A stretch of 64,000 nt of DNA from Paramecium sonneborni (taxonomy: Eukaryota; Ciliophora; Oligohymenophorea; Peniculida; Parameciidae). The notes beneath the pieces are model-generated. The model did no database searches and was not told where the DNA came from. It saw only the letters and a program-made list of their open reading frames with translations. Below are positions 9,818-21,163 of the stretch, piece after piece. Location: NCBI GenBank assembly GCA_905182985.1, contig CAJJDN010000123.1, positions 91,205-155,204 on the forward strand. The letters run 5' to 3'. A program made the translations under genes and the position numbers. Each line of letters opens with the position of its first letter. The first letter of the stretch is position 1.

Positions 9818-12561
9818 TCAATACAATTTCAATTAAAATCCATAAACGTCATTTAGTAACTATTTGGCAAATGACACACACTCTTAATAATCTTTATCTT
9901 TGAATTAACTCATCTTTCTAATTAATTCAATCACAAAATCACTTGTAATAAAATCTTTAAGTTTCATCTTCATTTCTGAAACTGTCTAGAAGAAATGTGA
10001 GCAATCAAATACACAACACAAAGTCAATCGAACATATTCCTAACTTATAATTTTATATTCATTACAATTGTAGGTTTTAATTTTAAACTACACATCTCTG
10101 TACAAAATATTATAAACCATTCTACTGTATCTCTTAATTCAAAATTAGGAACATTAGGTTCACAATATGCATGTAAAATACAAGTATAAAATGAAGTCAT
10201 TGTTTCTTTCAATCTTTCTGCATAATCTTAATCAACATTTTATTAACTTTTTGTTAAATCCATACTAGCAGCAAATCCTAATTTAAGAATCTCTTTTAAA
10301 TCTCCCAAAAATTAGAAAGATTTCTCTTTCAATCCTAAAATTATATCTGCAATTGCATTATAGACTTATAATTTTAATTCTCTATTGAAATTAGGATTCT
10401 AAATATATTATATATATTACTTTAATTAGACCAAAGAAATAATTTAAAATATTCATATAAGGTACAAATTCTTCTTCCATAGCTCTTGCAATGTCTGCTA
10501 AACAAAATAATGCTGTCTTAAAACTTTCCATATCATCTGGTTCTGAAAGTGGTTTATTTAATTCTGCTATCAATTAAGAAGAATATTTTGATAATTTCTT
10601 TTTAAAAGCATATGCTATTCCAGAAAGTACATAAAAGTAATCATTTTTAACTCTAGAATCAACATTTGATAAAGTTTTCATTATTGATTCAAACACAGAT
10701 TCAGGAGTTGTTGAATCATCTAATCTTACAACACAACCATGCATAGCACTCATCAAACCCATTTCTAAATGATATTTAATTTCAGCTGGTACTTAAGTAC
10801 CTCCTCCCTCTAATAATTAGATTTATTAAAAGAATTAAAGTAAATAGTCATTACATAATTTTGTATCCGTAACACTATAAATAATATTTAGAATAGCCAT
10901 GAAAGCTGTATCAATTAATGCAATTTCTGAATTCTTGATATCTGCTCTTACAGAAGTGCTAGCTAAATGTTACAAAATAGTAAATTTCTCTCTAGTAAAT
11001 ATGCTGTTTGGAAATTTTTATAATTATTCAGTGAGATAAACAAAGACCCAAATTAAATGTTAAACAATAGAAATTTTATTATTTAATTAATCTAATAAAG
11101 TAGCTAACATATGATTAGCTTAATCATGTTCATGAAAACATTATGGATAATTTTCAGCTACTCTACTTAAAGTTTAAGCAGTAGCCTTCTTAACTTTAAA
11201 ATGTTAATCAATTAAACAAGTAAAGAGACTACTCAATGCAGATTTGATTAATAATTCTATCTCTTCAGTATAGACTTCAGCTAATGCTCCAAAAGCCATC
11301 ACACTAGCCTTTCTATATTCCCATTATTAATGTGTAATAGTATTTTAAATAAAATTCTTAACTAATTCATAAGTATTAACTCCAGCAAATTCAATAATAA
11401 ATGCTAAACCTTTACAACTTGAATCAGGTACTGATAAACCTTAATATTCATCATCTACATCTCCACTATCTAATAAAAGATTTCTCATAAATGGAAGTAG
11501 AAATCCTTCATAATTCTTCTTAAAAAATTACTCACAACAATCTGCTGCATTACTTCCTGGTGTCTATTAATTACCATTTTACATTCTTTCTTCTTTCATT
11601 TCTGCACAAATAGTATTCCATATTTCAATAGCTGCTATTGATAACTCACCTTAATTTTCAAATGAAGTTTAAGTAGCTTAATATAATTCATTTATAAATG
11701 CAGGTAAAAATGTAAATAGTTGTTTCACAAAATCAATTAAACATTGAAGTGCTTTATGTTTAACTTCCTAAATGTTACATACTGCATTTGATAATATCAG
11801 ATTTTTTACATATGTAAAAATTTCCTATATTTAAAATATTAAAAATACTTATTATTTAAACAAGTTGTTCATAAAATATAAAGAATCCTATAAAGCTTTA
11901 ATTGCTGTCAATCTAATTTCTAAAGTAGATTCATTTAAATCCATTCCTACACAAATTCCCATCAGAATCACTTTTGAATCTTATTCAGAGATACCTGAAG
12001 ATTAATGAGTTTTCTAAATTAATAGAATTCATACTAATGCTTCACAAATATAACCTAATGTCATAATGGCTGACACTTTTATTAAAATATCTGTATGTTT
12101 AGAATTTGTTGTAAGTCTGGAAATTAGATCCGGCCATTCTTATCTTGGTAATTCAATTGCGCATATTTCACTTATTGTCTATTTAATAGTTTAAATTATT
12201 CACATTTGCTGCTGATCTTCTAATTTCATTTTCAGGATCAATCAATTATTCCATGAACTTTAATTTGACATCATTCTTTGTTTTTTAAGAACATGCCAAC
12301 CAAATTAGTTAATTAGATAGAGGATGCTACCATTAATAAAATTAATACAATCAATCCCACAAGTCGTTTTACTAAAGTACTACAAGCAACTCTTATCCTA
12401 TTCTAAATCCCGCGATTTGAAAATGCTTAAGCACAAAACATCATGAACTCATCAGGACATTCATCTTTATACTTCAAAAGAACTTATTCTGCTGAACTTC
12501 TTTGTGCATTACTTTCAAAAAATGCACATTGAACCAAATCCAAGAATTATTGTGGCTACAT
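9818..12561 (-). CDS. KPNB1: Importin subunit beta (HEAT-repeat nuclear import receptor)
   Basis: About 870 residues of HEAT repeats. Introns found at 12327-12360 (34 nt), 12179-12203, 12014-12034, 11825-11848 and 10399-10420. Recognisable importin-beta stretches include RRSAANTISEICAIELPRQ, IMTLGYICEAL, FGALAEVYTEEIE-type repeats, LSRVAENYPQ, GLMSAMHGCVVRL and FCLADIARAMEEEFVPYM. It carries importin-alpha/NLS cargo through nuclear pores and is released by Ran-GTP. Length and repeat order suit importin beta 1 better than transportin or importin 5. The start ATG 12561 gives the usual N-terminal helix (MQPQQFLDLVQCAFF). Confidence 0.9.
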
Positions 12562-12622
12562 TTTTATGTTTAATTTTTTAAAATATGTTGCGCATTTATA
12601 AATAAATAATTTAGTATATAAT

Positions 12623-13087
12623 TCATATTTAGTTCATTTTTCTTAAAACACGCCTTTCAAAATGAGCAAAATTTACACCAAGAACTATTCCATTATAGTT
12701 AGGTTTCGCTGTATGAGGCTTTATTGTTTTTATGAAGGGGGGTAATTAAGAATAATTAGGAACTAAGTGTTCCTCATTAAGAGAGATTTCTTGTAGAGCC
12801 ATTTTTAAAGGAACTTTATTCAATGAAGGCAACCGTTATCTACGTTCACCATCTCTTGTTGTTGATTTTCGGTTTTTATTCCTATTCTTATTTAACTCAA
12901 GTATTTCTTTCCCCCAATTCAAAAGAGTTGGCTCCAATTCACTTACCTCCCTTAACTGCTCTATAGCCAGACGCTCGTTAGATATTAAATTCATTAATTT
13001 AATTAATTTATGGCAAATAACACTCTGGACACACAATCTACAATATTTGTGTCCCTTTTTACTTTTGCCACATTAAAATAATGGCAT
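12623..13087 (-). CDS. Small protein with N-terminal Cys cluster, unknown
   Basis: Intronless, 154 residues. The start MPLFQCGKSKKGHKYCRLC carries Cys at 6, 16, 19 and 25 and His26 (C-x9-C-x2-C-x5-C-H), a probable zinc-binding knuckle. A charged helix follows, then a Pro-rich basic region (LPPFIKTIKPHTAKPNYNG). GC content and use of CGG, CTG and CCC codons look higher than in neighbours. No family is recognised; nucleic-acid or protein binding is possible. Confidence 0.65.
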
Positions 13088-13188
13088 TATTCAATACAAG
13101 ATAGCTTAGATGCATCTTGTATCTGCACGCTTCTTTACAATTACTACTATATATATAATAAATTATATTAAATGTCTCAATTGTCTTG

Positions 13189-14349
13189 ATAGATGAAGAA
13201 GATTAGTAATTACTAAGCTAGGAGAATTGTTAGGAAGAATTTAGATTGATACTGTTTACAAATGATTGAATTTGGAATTCATAAAAACACACATAATAAT
13301 AGAGGGAAAACTTATGGCAATAAAGCAATCGTCTAGAGCTAGATTAAAAGAAGATCAGTATAAAGCATAACAATAGGAAACCTATCTATTGAAGAGTTGA
13401 AACTTAAAAAATTTTGAAGTACATAGATTGTATAGAGACAGATTGATTTCTAAATATTATTCTAGAATACTTAGAGAAGCATATATTTGCAGAGTCATGG
13501 TTGTTATATATGTATAAAATAAGTATTGAAAAGAATGGAATATTTACATTAATAAAGAATTATGCATAGAGATAGAAAGGGTGCAAATGTTTTGACATTT
13601 AAATATAGCTAATAATAATTGTAAGATTTAATAAGGTATTGGAAAATTGGATGACTTTGGAGTAGTAACAACATTATTTTAAAGATAAAACATAAAATAT
13701 TAATATATTTTGTAGTCCATGTTGGATGGAACCTAAAGAGATTGAAAAGTCTGGAAATTGATCAACCTCCTTATATTATTTTTGTGATAATTAAATTATT
13801 TCAAAGAAGAATACTAATTATATTATCTCTTAGAATTAATTGACACATCAGATCTCAAAGATAATATTGATTACCTTAATTTAGAATTAGATATTATCAT
13901 TATACTTTAAGATCTTAATACTATAAATTAATGAAGCTTAAGTAGACTACTATTGTAACTAGTAAACTCATCATTATCAGCTCGTTGGAAGAACTGAACA
14001 GATTCAAAATATAGATCTTTAATTAATGATTAAATCTTTGAAGAATATTTTAATACTTTTAGCTAGATTTGATTGATAGAATAGTTAAATAAACACTTTG
14101 TGAAAAGTAAGTCATTATCAGATAAGCCACTTTCCTTAATTAGAATTAAAAATAATCACTAATAAAAAATATCAAAATATTTAGGAATCTCTGTACTGAA
14201 CTTCATCTACAACCTCAATTAGATGATTTTGCTATTATACCAAAAACCTTAACATTATTAAATAAGGATTAACCAACTCAAGGACTTATGATAATAGATA
14301 TTCTAAGAATAATCTTATCAAACTCAATCATGATAAATAAAAGAATTTA
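13189..14349 (+). repeat. Direct duplication B, copy 1 (likely assembly overlap)
   Basis: 1161 bp repeated at 14351-15511, joined by the single N at 14350. The length equals that of duplication A although the sequence is unrelated. Confidence 0.9.
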
Positions 14350-16062
14350 NATAGATGAAGAAGATTAGTAATTACTAAGCTAGGAGAATTGTTAGGAAGA
14401 ATTTAGATTGATACTGTTTACAAATGATTGAATTTGGAATTCATAAAAACACACATAATAATAGAGGGAAAACTTATGGCAATAAAGCAATCGTCTAGAG
14501 CTAGATTAAAAGAAGATCAGTATAAAGCATAACAATAGGAAACCTATCTATTGAAGAGTTGAAACTTAAAAAATTTTGAAGTACATAGATTGTATAGAGA
14601 CAGATTGATTTCTAAATATTATTCTAGAATACTTAGAGAAGCATATATTTGCAGAGTCATGGTTGTTATATATGTATAAAATAAGTATTGAAAAGAATGG
14701 AATATTTACATTAATAAAGAATTATGCATAGAGATAGAAAGGGTGCAAATGTTTTGACATTTAAATATAGCTAATAATAATTGTAAGATTTAATAAGGTA
14801 TTGGAAAATTGGATGACTTTGGAGTAGTAACAACATTATTTTAAAGATAAAACATAAAATATTAATATATTTTGTAGTCCATGTTGGATGGAACCTAAAG
14901 AGATTGAAAAGTCTGGAAATTGATCAACCTCCTTATATTATTTTTGTGATAATTAAATTATTTCAAAGAAGAATACTAATTATATTATCTCTTAGAATTA
15001 ATTGACACATCAGATCTCAAAGATAATATTGATTACCTTAATTTAGAATTAGATATTATCATTATACTTTAAGATCTTAATACTATAAATTAATGAAGCT
15101 TAAGTAGACTACTATTGTAACTAGTAAACTCATCATTATCAGCTCGTTGGAAGAACTGAACAGATTCAAAATATAGATCTTTAATTAATGATTAAATCTT
15201 TGAAGAATATTTTAATACTTTTAGCTAGATTTGATTGATAGAATAGTTAAATAAACACTTTGTGAAAAGTAAGTCATTATCAGATAAGCCACTTTCCTTA
15301 ATTAGAATTAAAAATAATCACTAATAAAAAATATCAAAATATTTAGGAATCTCTGTACTGAACTTCATCTACAACCTCAATTAGATGATTTTGCTATTAT
15401 ACCAAAAACCTTAACATTATTAAATAAGGATTAACCAACTCAAGGACTTATGATAATAGATATTCTAAGAATAATCTTATCAAACTCAATCATGATAAAT
15501 AAAAGAATTTATGTCTTTATAAAGATGCTCTTTTATTGTTTATTTAAGTTATCAAATGAATAAGAGATCTCATTTCAATAGAAAAAGGAGCTATTAGTTT
15601 TTTCTTTGTTCCTTGCTTACTTGTTTTGATAGGTGTAAATAAAAATTATAAGAAAATAGAGATATTAATATTTATGTTAGATTATTAAAATTAATAGAAC
15701 TTGATTAAAGTTAAAGAATTTCTTTAAATATTGACATTTTAGTTTGATATCCTAATATTCTAAAAATAATACAGTTCTAATGTACCCAAAATTGGTGAAA
15801 GTAAAAGCAAAGAAATTTGGACTTAATGTTTTATTTAGGAAATAACCATTAGAACTATTGATTGAGAAAGAATTAAGTCATTTGAAACGTAAAAAATATG
15901 CTACAGATTCTATATTATTTACTAAAATCTGAATCAATAAAAATTAAAGACATGTTTAAGAATTTGATTCCATAGTAATTGATAGAGTAAATGGAATATG
16001 GTCTGGCAGTTTAAGGGATTGTAAAGTAAATTAAGGAATTGATATCATTAAAATAATAATCA
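13262..16062 (+). pseudogene. MAP3K-epsilon/Cdc7-like kinase with HEAT tail, frame-broken
   Basis: Kinase landmarks appear in order but in different frames: GKLMAIKQ with the beta-3 Lys (about 13308-13335), LNIILEYLEKHIF, MEYLHQQRIMHRDRKGANVL (about 13540-13600), LDDFGVVTTLF in the DFG position, CWMEPKEIEKSG in the WMAPE position, and QPPYIIF. The tail reads LCTELHLQPQLDDFAIIPK then IIDILRIILSN and NLIKVKEFLQILTFQFDILI, like ARM/HEAT repeats of MAP3K-epsilon kinases. Small introns explain some shifts, but in-frame TGA and at least two frame changes remain. Both copies of duplication B share them, so they are not errors of one copy. Coordinates include the duplicated block. Likely a decaying paralogue. 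Confidence 0.6.
14351..15511 (+). repeat. Direct duplication B, copy 2
   Basis: Second copy of 13189-14349, continuing into the 3' part of the MAP3K-like pseudogene. Confidence 0.9.
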
Positions 16063-16383
16063 TAGATCGTGTACATGAGCCTATCTTTTTTCTTTGCCTT
16101 TTGGTTTTGGTTACATTTCTTCTTCATCTTTCTTGTAATCTAATTGTTTTTAAACATGCTTTAATTTCTTTTCTTACTATTACAACCTCTTGGCATTCAA
16201 TTTCTTATCTTCTTCATCTGACCATTTTTCATCATTATGTTATTATTCCTGTCTCTTTTATTTTTATTAATCTCTATATAATGTTTCTACCTTATTGTTT
16301 CTCTTATTATTATTGTTCCTAGTCTTAGATCTTACATTACGATTGTCACCATCTGCCAAGAAGTCGTTGTCTTCTAAATCCAT
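16060..16383 (-). CDS. Highly charged coiled-coil protein (copy 1)
   Basis: Intronless, 107 residues, MDLEDNDFLADGD then Arg/Asn/Lys/Gln-rich sequence and a long charged helix (DEKWSDEEDKKLNAKRL). It ends basic (KPKGKEKRQAHVHDL). Unknown family; an RNA- or chromatin-associated role is possible from composition only. A hydrophobic + strand open frame over the same bases is its shadow. Confidence 0.6.
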
Positions 16384-16651
16384 TTAAATTTATTTATTTA
16401 GGTTGGTATTAAATTTAAAGATAATTGATCATAATTCCTAATAATTCATCATATTTTTATGTAATATATATGATAAATGTGTTAAAACACAGTAGTGATA
16501 ATGGAATTAAGAATGTAAAAAAAATTGTCTTATAGACAAATAGGATTTAAAGATAGGAAACATTATTTTTTACAATATATGACTTAAATTAATATTTAAT
16601 TTATAAATTAATATTTTGAAGTAGATGTAAAAGAAGAGAGAGAAATTTAGA

Positions 16652-17065
16652 ATGGAAACTAGAAGGAATGATCTTGAACGATGTTTTAAATAAAAAAGAG
16701 AAATCTAAGACTCAAATTCAATAATAACAATAGGAGAATACTGCTATAATTCTGATAATTTATTAGGAAAGGGTTCTTATTGTTAAGTATATGGAGGGTG
16801 GAAAGTATGAAAGAGATCTAATAATTTAGAGTTCTAATAAGTATAAGAAGGTAGCAATAAGAATAATGGAAGGGAATGATCGTGTAAGTTAAGAAATAGA
16901 ATTGTAAAAAAGTTTAAAATCAAAGAATATTGCAAAGATTTATGATGATATAAAGATTGATGATAAACATTATATAATAATGGAATTATGTGATGGTAAA
17001 TAATTGTTTAAATTAAATTTGAGAGTCTTTAAGCAAACGATATTAAGAATTTAATAGGAGTGAAG
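16652..17065 (+). pseudogene. Kinase 5' part truncated at N (copy 1)
   Basis: Identical to 17935-18348 and cut at the N at 17066 inside the gene. Regarded as assembly duplicate of the intact kinase. Confidence 0.8.
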
Positions 17066-17066
17066 N

Positions 17067-18348
17067 ACCCAAAATTGGTGAAAGTAAAAGCAAAGAAATT
17101 TGGACTTAATGTTTTATTTAGGAAATAACCATTAGAACTATTGATTGAGAAAGAATTAAGTCATTTGAAACGTAAAAAATATGCTACAGATTCTATATTA
17201 TTTACTAAAATCTGAATCAATAAAAATTAAAGACATGTTTAAGAATTTGATTCCATAGTAATTGATAGAGTAAATGGAATATGGTCTGGCAGTTTAAGGG
17301 ATTGTAAAGTAAATTAAGGAATTGATATCATTAAAATAATAATCATAGATCGTGTACATGAGCCTATCTTTTTTCTTTGCCTTTTGGTTTTGGTTACATT
17401 TCTTCTTCATCTTTCTTGTAATCTAATTGTTTTTAAACATGCTTTAATTTCTTTTCTTACTATTACAACCTCTTGGCATTCAATTTCTTATCTTCTTCAT
17501 CTGACCATTTTTCATCATTATGTTATTATTCCTGTCTCTTTTATTTTTATTAATCTCTATATAATGTTTCTACCTTATTGTTTCTCTTATTATTATTGTT
17601 CCTAGTCTTAGATCTTACATTACGATTGTCACCATCTGCCAAGAAGTCGTTGTCTTCTAAATCCATTTAAATTTATTTATTTAGGTTGGTATTAAATTTA
17701 AAGATAATTGATCATAATTCCTAATAATTCATCATATTTTTATGTAATATATATGATAAATGTGTTAAAACACAGTAGTGATAATGGAATTAAGAATGTA
17801 AAAAAAATTGTCTTATAGACAAATAGGATTTAAAGATAGGAAACATTATTTTTTACAATATATGACTTAAATTAATATTTAATTTATAAATTAATATTTT
17901 GAAGTAGATGTAAAAGAAGAGAGAGAAATTTAGAATGGAAACTAGAAGGAATGATCTTGAACGATGTTTTAAATAAAAAAGAGAAATCTAAGACTCAAAT
18001 TCAATAATAACAATAGGAGAATACTGCTATAATTCTGATAATTTATTAGGAAAGGGTTCTTATTGTTAAGTATATGGAGGGTGGAAAGTATGAAAGAGAT
18101 CTAATAATTTAGAGTTCTAATAAGTATAAGAAGGTAGCAATAAGAATAATGGAAGGGAATGATCGTGTAAGTTAAGAAATAGAATTGTAAAAAAGTTTAA
18201 AATCAAAGAATATTGCAAAGATTTATGATGATATAAAGATTGATGATAAACATTATATAATAATGGAATTATGTGATGGTAAATAATTGTTTAAATTAAA
18301 TTTGAGAGTCTTTAAGCAAACGATATTAAGAATTTAATAGGAGTGAAG
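17067..18348 (+). repeat. Direct duplication C, copy 2
   Basis: Second copy of 15784-17065. It runs on into the intact kinase gene. Confidence 0.9.
17343..17666 (-). CDS. Highly charged coiled-coil protein (copy 2)
   Basis: Identical to 16060-16383, in the second copy of duplication C. Count once. Confidence 0.55.
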
Positions 18349-18979
18349 CATTATAATATTTTTAATAAATTTTAGATGGTGTGGAAGAATTGGAGAAACA
18401 TAAAATAATTCATAGAGATTTAAAATTAGACAATATATTATTGAAAAAAAGATAGGTAATGATAATGAAGATGTGGATAGATAAAAATAATCGATTTTGG
18501 ATTTGCTAAAAATTTGAAAGACAATGGATTGGGAACTGATTCAGTAAAATGTGGAACTCCAGAGACGATGGCACCAGAAGTCCATAAAAGTAATAAAAGA
18601 ACAATGTATAATGATAAATAAGATGTTTGGGCATTGGGTATAATTTTGCATTAATTATTTTACAAAATTCATCCTTTTGAATCATTAGAGTGTCTATTGT
18701 AAGTGTATTGTGCATAAATAAAGGGAAAATAAGAGAAGAGACACTTAAGAAGAAGATGATGTAGTAGTTAATGATTTCATTAATAAGTGTTTGACAGAGT
18801 AGGATTAAAGAATGACAATAAAAGAGGTTTTGTAACATAGGATTCGTAAATATTAGATTGTTTTGGATATGGATGATTAAAAAACACTATTTAGATAAAT
18901 AAAGGATTGCGTACAAAGTAAATTAGAAAGTCTAACTCATTATTGGTATGAAACAGTAAGGGGTTATTTAATTAAATGA
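17935..18979 (+). CDS. Ser/Thr protein kinase with Arg in place of the beta-3 Lys
   Basis: Introns 18088-18112, 18279-18306, 18456-18480 and 18699-18723; about 313 residues. Motifs in order: glycine loop GKGSYCQVYG, beta-3 VAIRI, HRDLKLDNILL catalytic loop, DFGFAKNL, CGTPETMAPEV, DVWALGIILHQLF and DQRMTIKEVLQH. The domain fills most of the protein, with a short helical tail. The overall style resembles ULK/ATG1 or related small ciliate kinases; I cannot fix the family. The usual VAIK lysine is Arg (residue 62, bases 18143-18145), so ATP handling may be altered. It converges on the gene at 19013 across a TA repeat. Confidence 0.88.
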
Positions 18980-18988
18980 ATGAAAACA

Positions 18989-19011
18989 TATATATATATA
19001 TATATATATAA
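18989..19011. repeat. (TA)n dinucleotide repeat
   Basis: About 11 TA units in the gap between the convergent kinase and a small - gene. It probably forms part of both 3' regions. Confidence 0.85.
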
Positions 19012-19012
19012 T

Positions 19013-19258
19013 TCAATTGGCTATCGAGGACTTTTGAGGAGTAACTGTTTTATTTCTAACGATTTATTCTAAGAGAGCATCTTTGACGTCTTATTGCAAT
19101 TTGATTTACTTCCTGATTGTTTTAGTTTGACGATACTCGTCTAAAATAGCATGTGCTTTTATTCTTTAATCTTTCTCCCGTTATTCTTTTTTATATGTTG
19201 ATTCCAACATCATAGTTTTCTATTGACTGACTTTCTCAGATGTAATTACGCATCCCAT
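19013..19258 (-). CDS. Small N-myristoylated-type helical protein
   Basis: Intronless, 81 residues, MGCVITSEKVSQQ: Gly2-Cys3 with Ser/Thr at 6-7 fits dual acylation. The rest is one charged helix (KEQREKDQRIKAHAILDEY ... IKLQQDVKDALLEQIV). Unknown family. Probably peripheral membrane; inference. Confidence 0.6.
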
Positions 19259-19280
19259 ATTTATAAAATATAATATAATA

Positions 19281-19918
19281 TCAAATTATTGGCACTATTA
19301 TGTTCATTATCTTCTAAACTATTTGCATTCGAATTGGCTACTCTTTATTATTATATTTCACTGTTACATAATGTAAGTAACTCACATATATCAAATTTAT
19401 CAAACAACAAATTATTTCTATTAAAAATTGCAATGGTCCAACTTACTATACTATCACTTTTCCCTTCTATCTACACTCTTAGTATGCTTCATTTCCAAAA
19501 AAAAAAATACTACCGAACCCAGAATTAATAAGGATAAATAGAGTAACTACACTATTCGTTACATATGCAAACTCATCTTGAAAGTCTTAGAACATAGAGT
19601 TATTGAAGGCAAAATCATTAACATCAATGATAGGAGTGCCTAAATACTGATTGTTGTCTAACACATGTAAGTCATCGACACACTAACATTAAGGAATTTC
19701 ATGCTCACATCAAGTAACGTGCACCACAAATCAAGCTAATTAGCATTGAGAGTATTATCAAGGCAAATTCAATGACTTTAAACTCTGTCATCTATTCATC
19801 CTTAAATTACAAAGCTATTGAATTCACATACAGTTTAGGTATTTCTTATAAATTCACACTTTCGGGTTCCCTTTCGATTACAATCTAATACATTAAATTT
19901 AATTTTTTAGAAACTCAT
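19281..19918 (-). CDS. Putative membrane protein, one unresolved frame break
   Basis: The 5' part (start 19918) reads MSFQKIKFNVLDCNRKG, then after a possible 19-nt intron MTEFKVIEFALIILSMLIS, a membrane segment. The 3' part reads CVDDLHVLDNNQYLGTPI, NSVVTLFILINSGFGSIFFF and GPLQFLIEIICCLINLIYV, two further hydrophobic segments, to TGA at 19281-19283. Between them (around 19690-19720) the frame changes and no standard intron fits, so either an intron is missed, a base is wrong, or the gene is decaying. A short + strand open frame here is a shadow. No family recognised. Confidence 0.5.
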
Positions 19919-19971
19919 ACTTAAAATACACATATAAACACAAAACATGTAAATATACATTAATATTATAT

Positions 19972-21163
19972 TCATGAAAAGAATTATTACCATTCTATTA
20001 GTTAATATAATATATTTACATCTAAGTTATTCTCCATTAAAATTAGGAATAACAACTTTATATTCTACATATAAATCTCCATGTTGTGATGAAAACTCAT
20101 GTTGTGGCATTCCTTCACCTTTAATAATCTATACCTCTCCAGGTTTTGTAATTCCCTCTTTGTCAATTTTCACAAAATGATTATCAAGATGTTTGATTTT
20201 CTTTTTGAACCCAAGAAGAGCTTCTTTTAATGAGATTTCGACTTTGCAATATAAATGATTTCCCTATCTTTAAAAGAATGCATGAGGGATTTATTCAATT
20301 TAAAATACTAAATCAGAAGTACCTGAATCATTACGTTCATCAGCCATATTTTCATATTTCTATAATATTAATTAATGATTACAATAGTTTATTTATCCTG
20401 AATTCCCTTTTCTATATATAAACTAATATTATCAGCTCCAGGAATAATCTAGGGATGAATAATATTAAATTACTCTATCTCCTTTACAAAGATGACATTT
20501 CTTTTTAATAATCTTGCCTGTACCAAAGCATCTTTCACACGTGGCCTAAAATGTTTAAAAAACTAAATTATCAATAAATAGAACAATACATCCAAAACCA
20601 ACTTATTATCTTTTTTAAACACTTCCAACACCTTTACAAGTAGGACAAGTTTCTACAAGATCAGGATCATCAGCTCCAGATCCTCTACAATGAGGACATA
20701 ATATTTATTTAGTTAAATATATAGGTATCTCTTTGCCATTATAAATGTCTTCTAAAGTGACTCTCACTTTAACTTTCAATTCAGGTCCTTTACGTTCTCC
20801 CTATTATTCTCTTCCAAAAAATGATCCAAATATATCAAATGGATCATGATGTTACATTCCTTAACTATTTAGACCATCAACTCCACCTTTATCATATTTT
20901 TTTCTTTATTCTGGATCAGAGAGTACCTCATATGCTAAAATTTAATTATTTCATAAACCCACGTTGATTTTCGAGAATTTTTCATTTGCATCTGGATCAC
21001 CTTAATTTCTATCAGGATGGTATTGTTATGATAATTTACGATAGGCCTTTTTTATGTCTTAAACAGAAGCATTAGGAGATACTCCAAGAATATCATAATA
21101 TTCTCTATGTACAGCACAATATATAGATATTAGAAGTGTAAATAATGTTAGTGATAATTTCAT
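19972..21163 (-). CDS. ER-type DnaJ co-chaperone with cysteine-rich domain
   Basis: Introns 20935-20958, 20563-20589, 20449-20473, 20360-20382 and 19995-20019. It opens with a signal peptide (MKLSLTLFTLLISIYCA) followed at once by a J domain (REYYDILGVSPNAS, HPD in YHPDRN). Next come a G/F-like stretch (HHDPFDIFGSFFGRE) and four CxxC repeats of a type I zinc centre (CPHCRGSG, CPTCKGVG, CERCFGTG, CHLCKGD). The C-terminal substrate-binding domain ends VVIPNFNGEQL. With no KDEL seen, it resembles yeast Scj1 and animal DNAJB11, which assist BiP. Its start codon overlaps the stop of the upstream kinase (ATGA). Confidence 0.9.

Larger units (their letters stand above)
15784..17065 (+). repeat. Direct duplication C, copy 1 (likely assembly overlap)
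   Basis: 1282 bp repeated at 17067-18348, joined by the single N at 17066. It holds the pseudogene tail, the charged - gene and the 5' part of a kinase. Confidence 0.9.

Noticed and set aside
13262..14349. TGA read as an amino acid in the MAP3K-like gene
   Set aside because: TGA ends every intact gene in the window, and this locus also has frame changes, so decay is the better explanation.
16101..17605. Two identical 73-residue hydrophobic ORFs on + (16101-16322 and 17384-17605)
   Set aside because: They are antisense shadows of the charged - strand gene and are doubled only because of duplication C.
6194..18348. Biological tandem duplications at 6.2-8.5, 13.2-15.5 and 15.8-18.3 kb
   Set aside because: No difference is visible between copies, each junction has an N, and the first copy always breaks inside a gene; contig overlap explains all of them.
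18989..19011. TA repeat as an IES or transposon end
   Set aside because: No TAYAG-type end or inverted repeat is seen nearby; it is a simple repeat in a convergent 3' gap.
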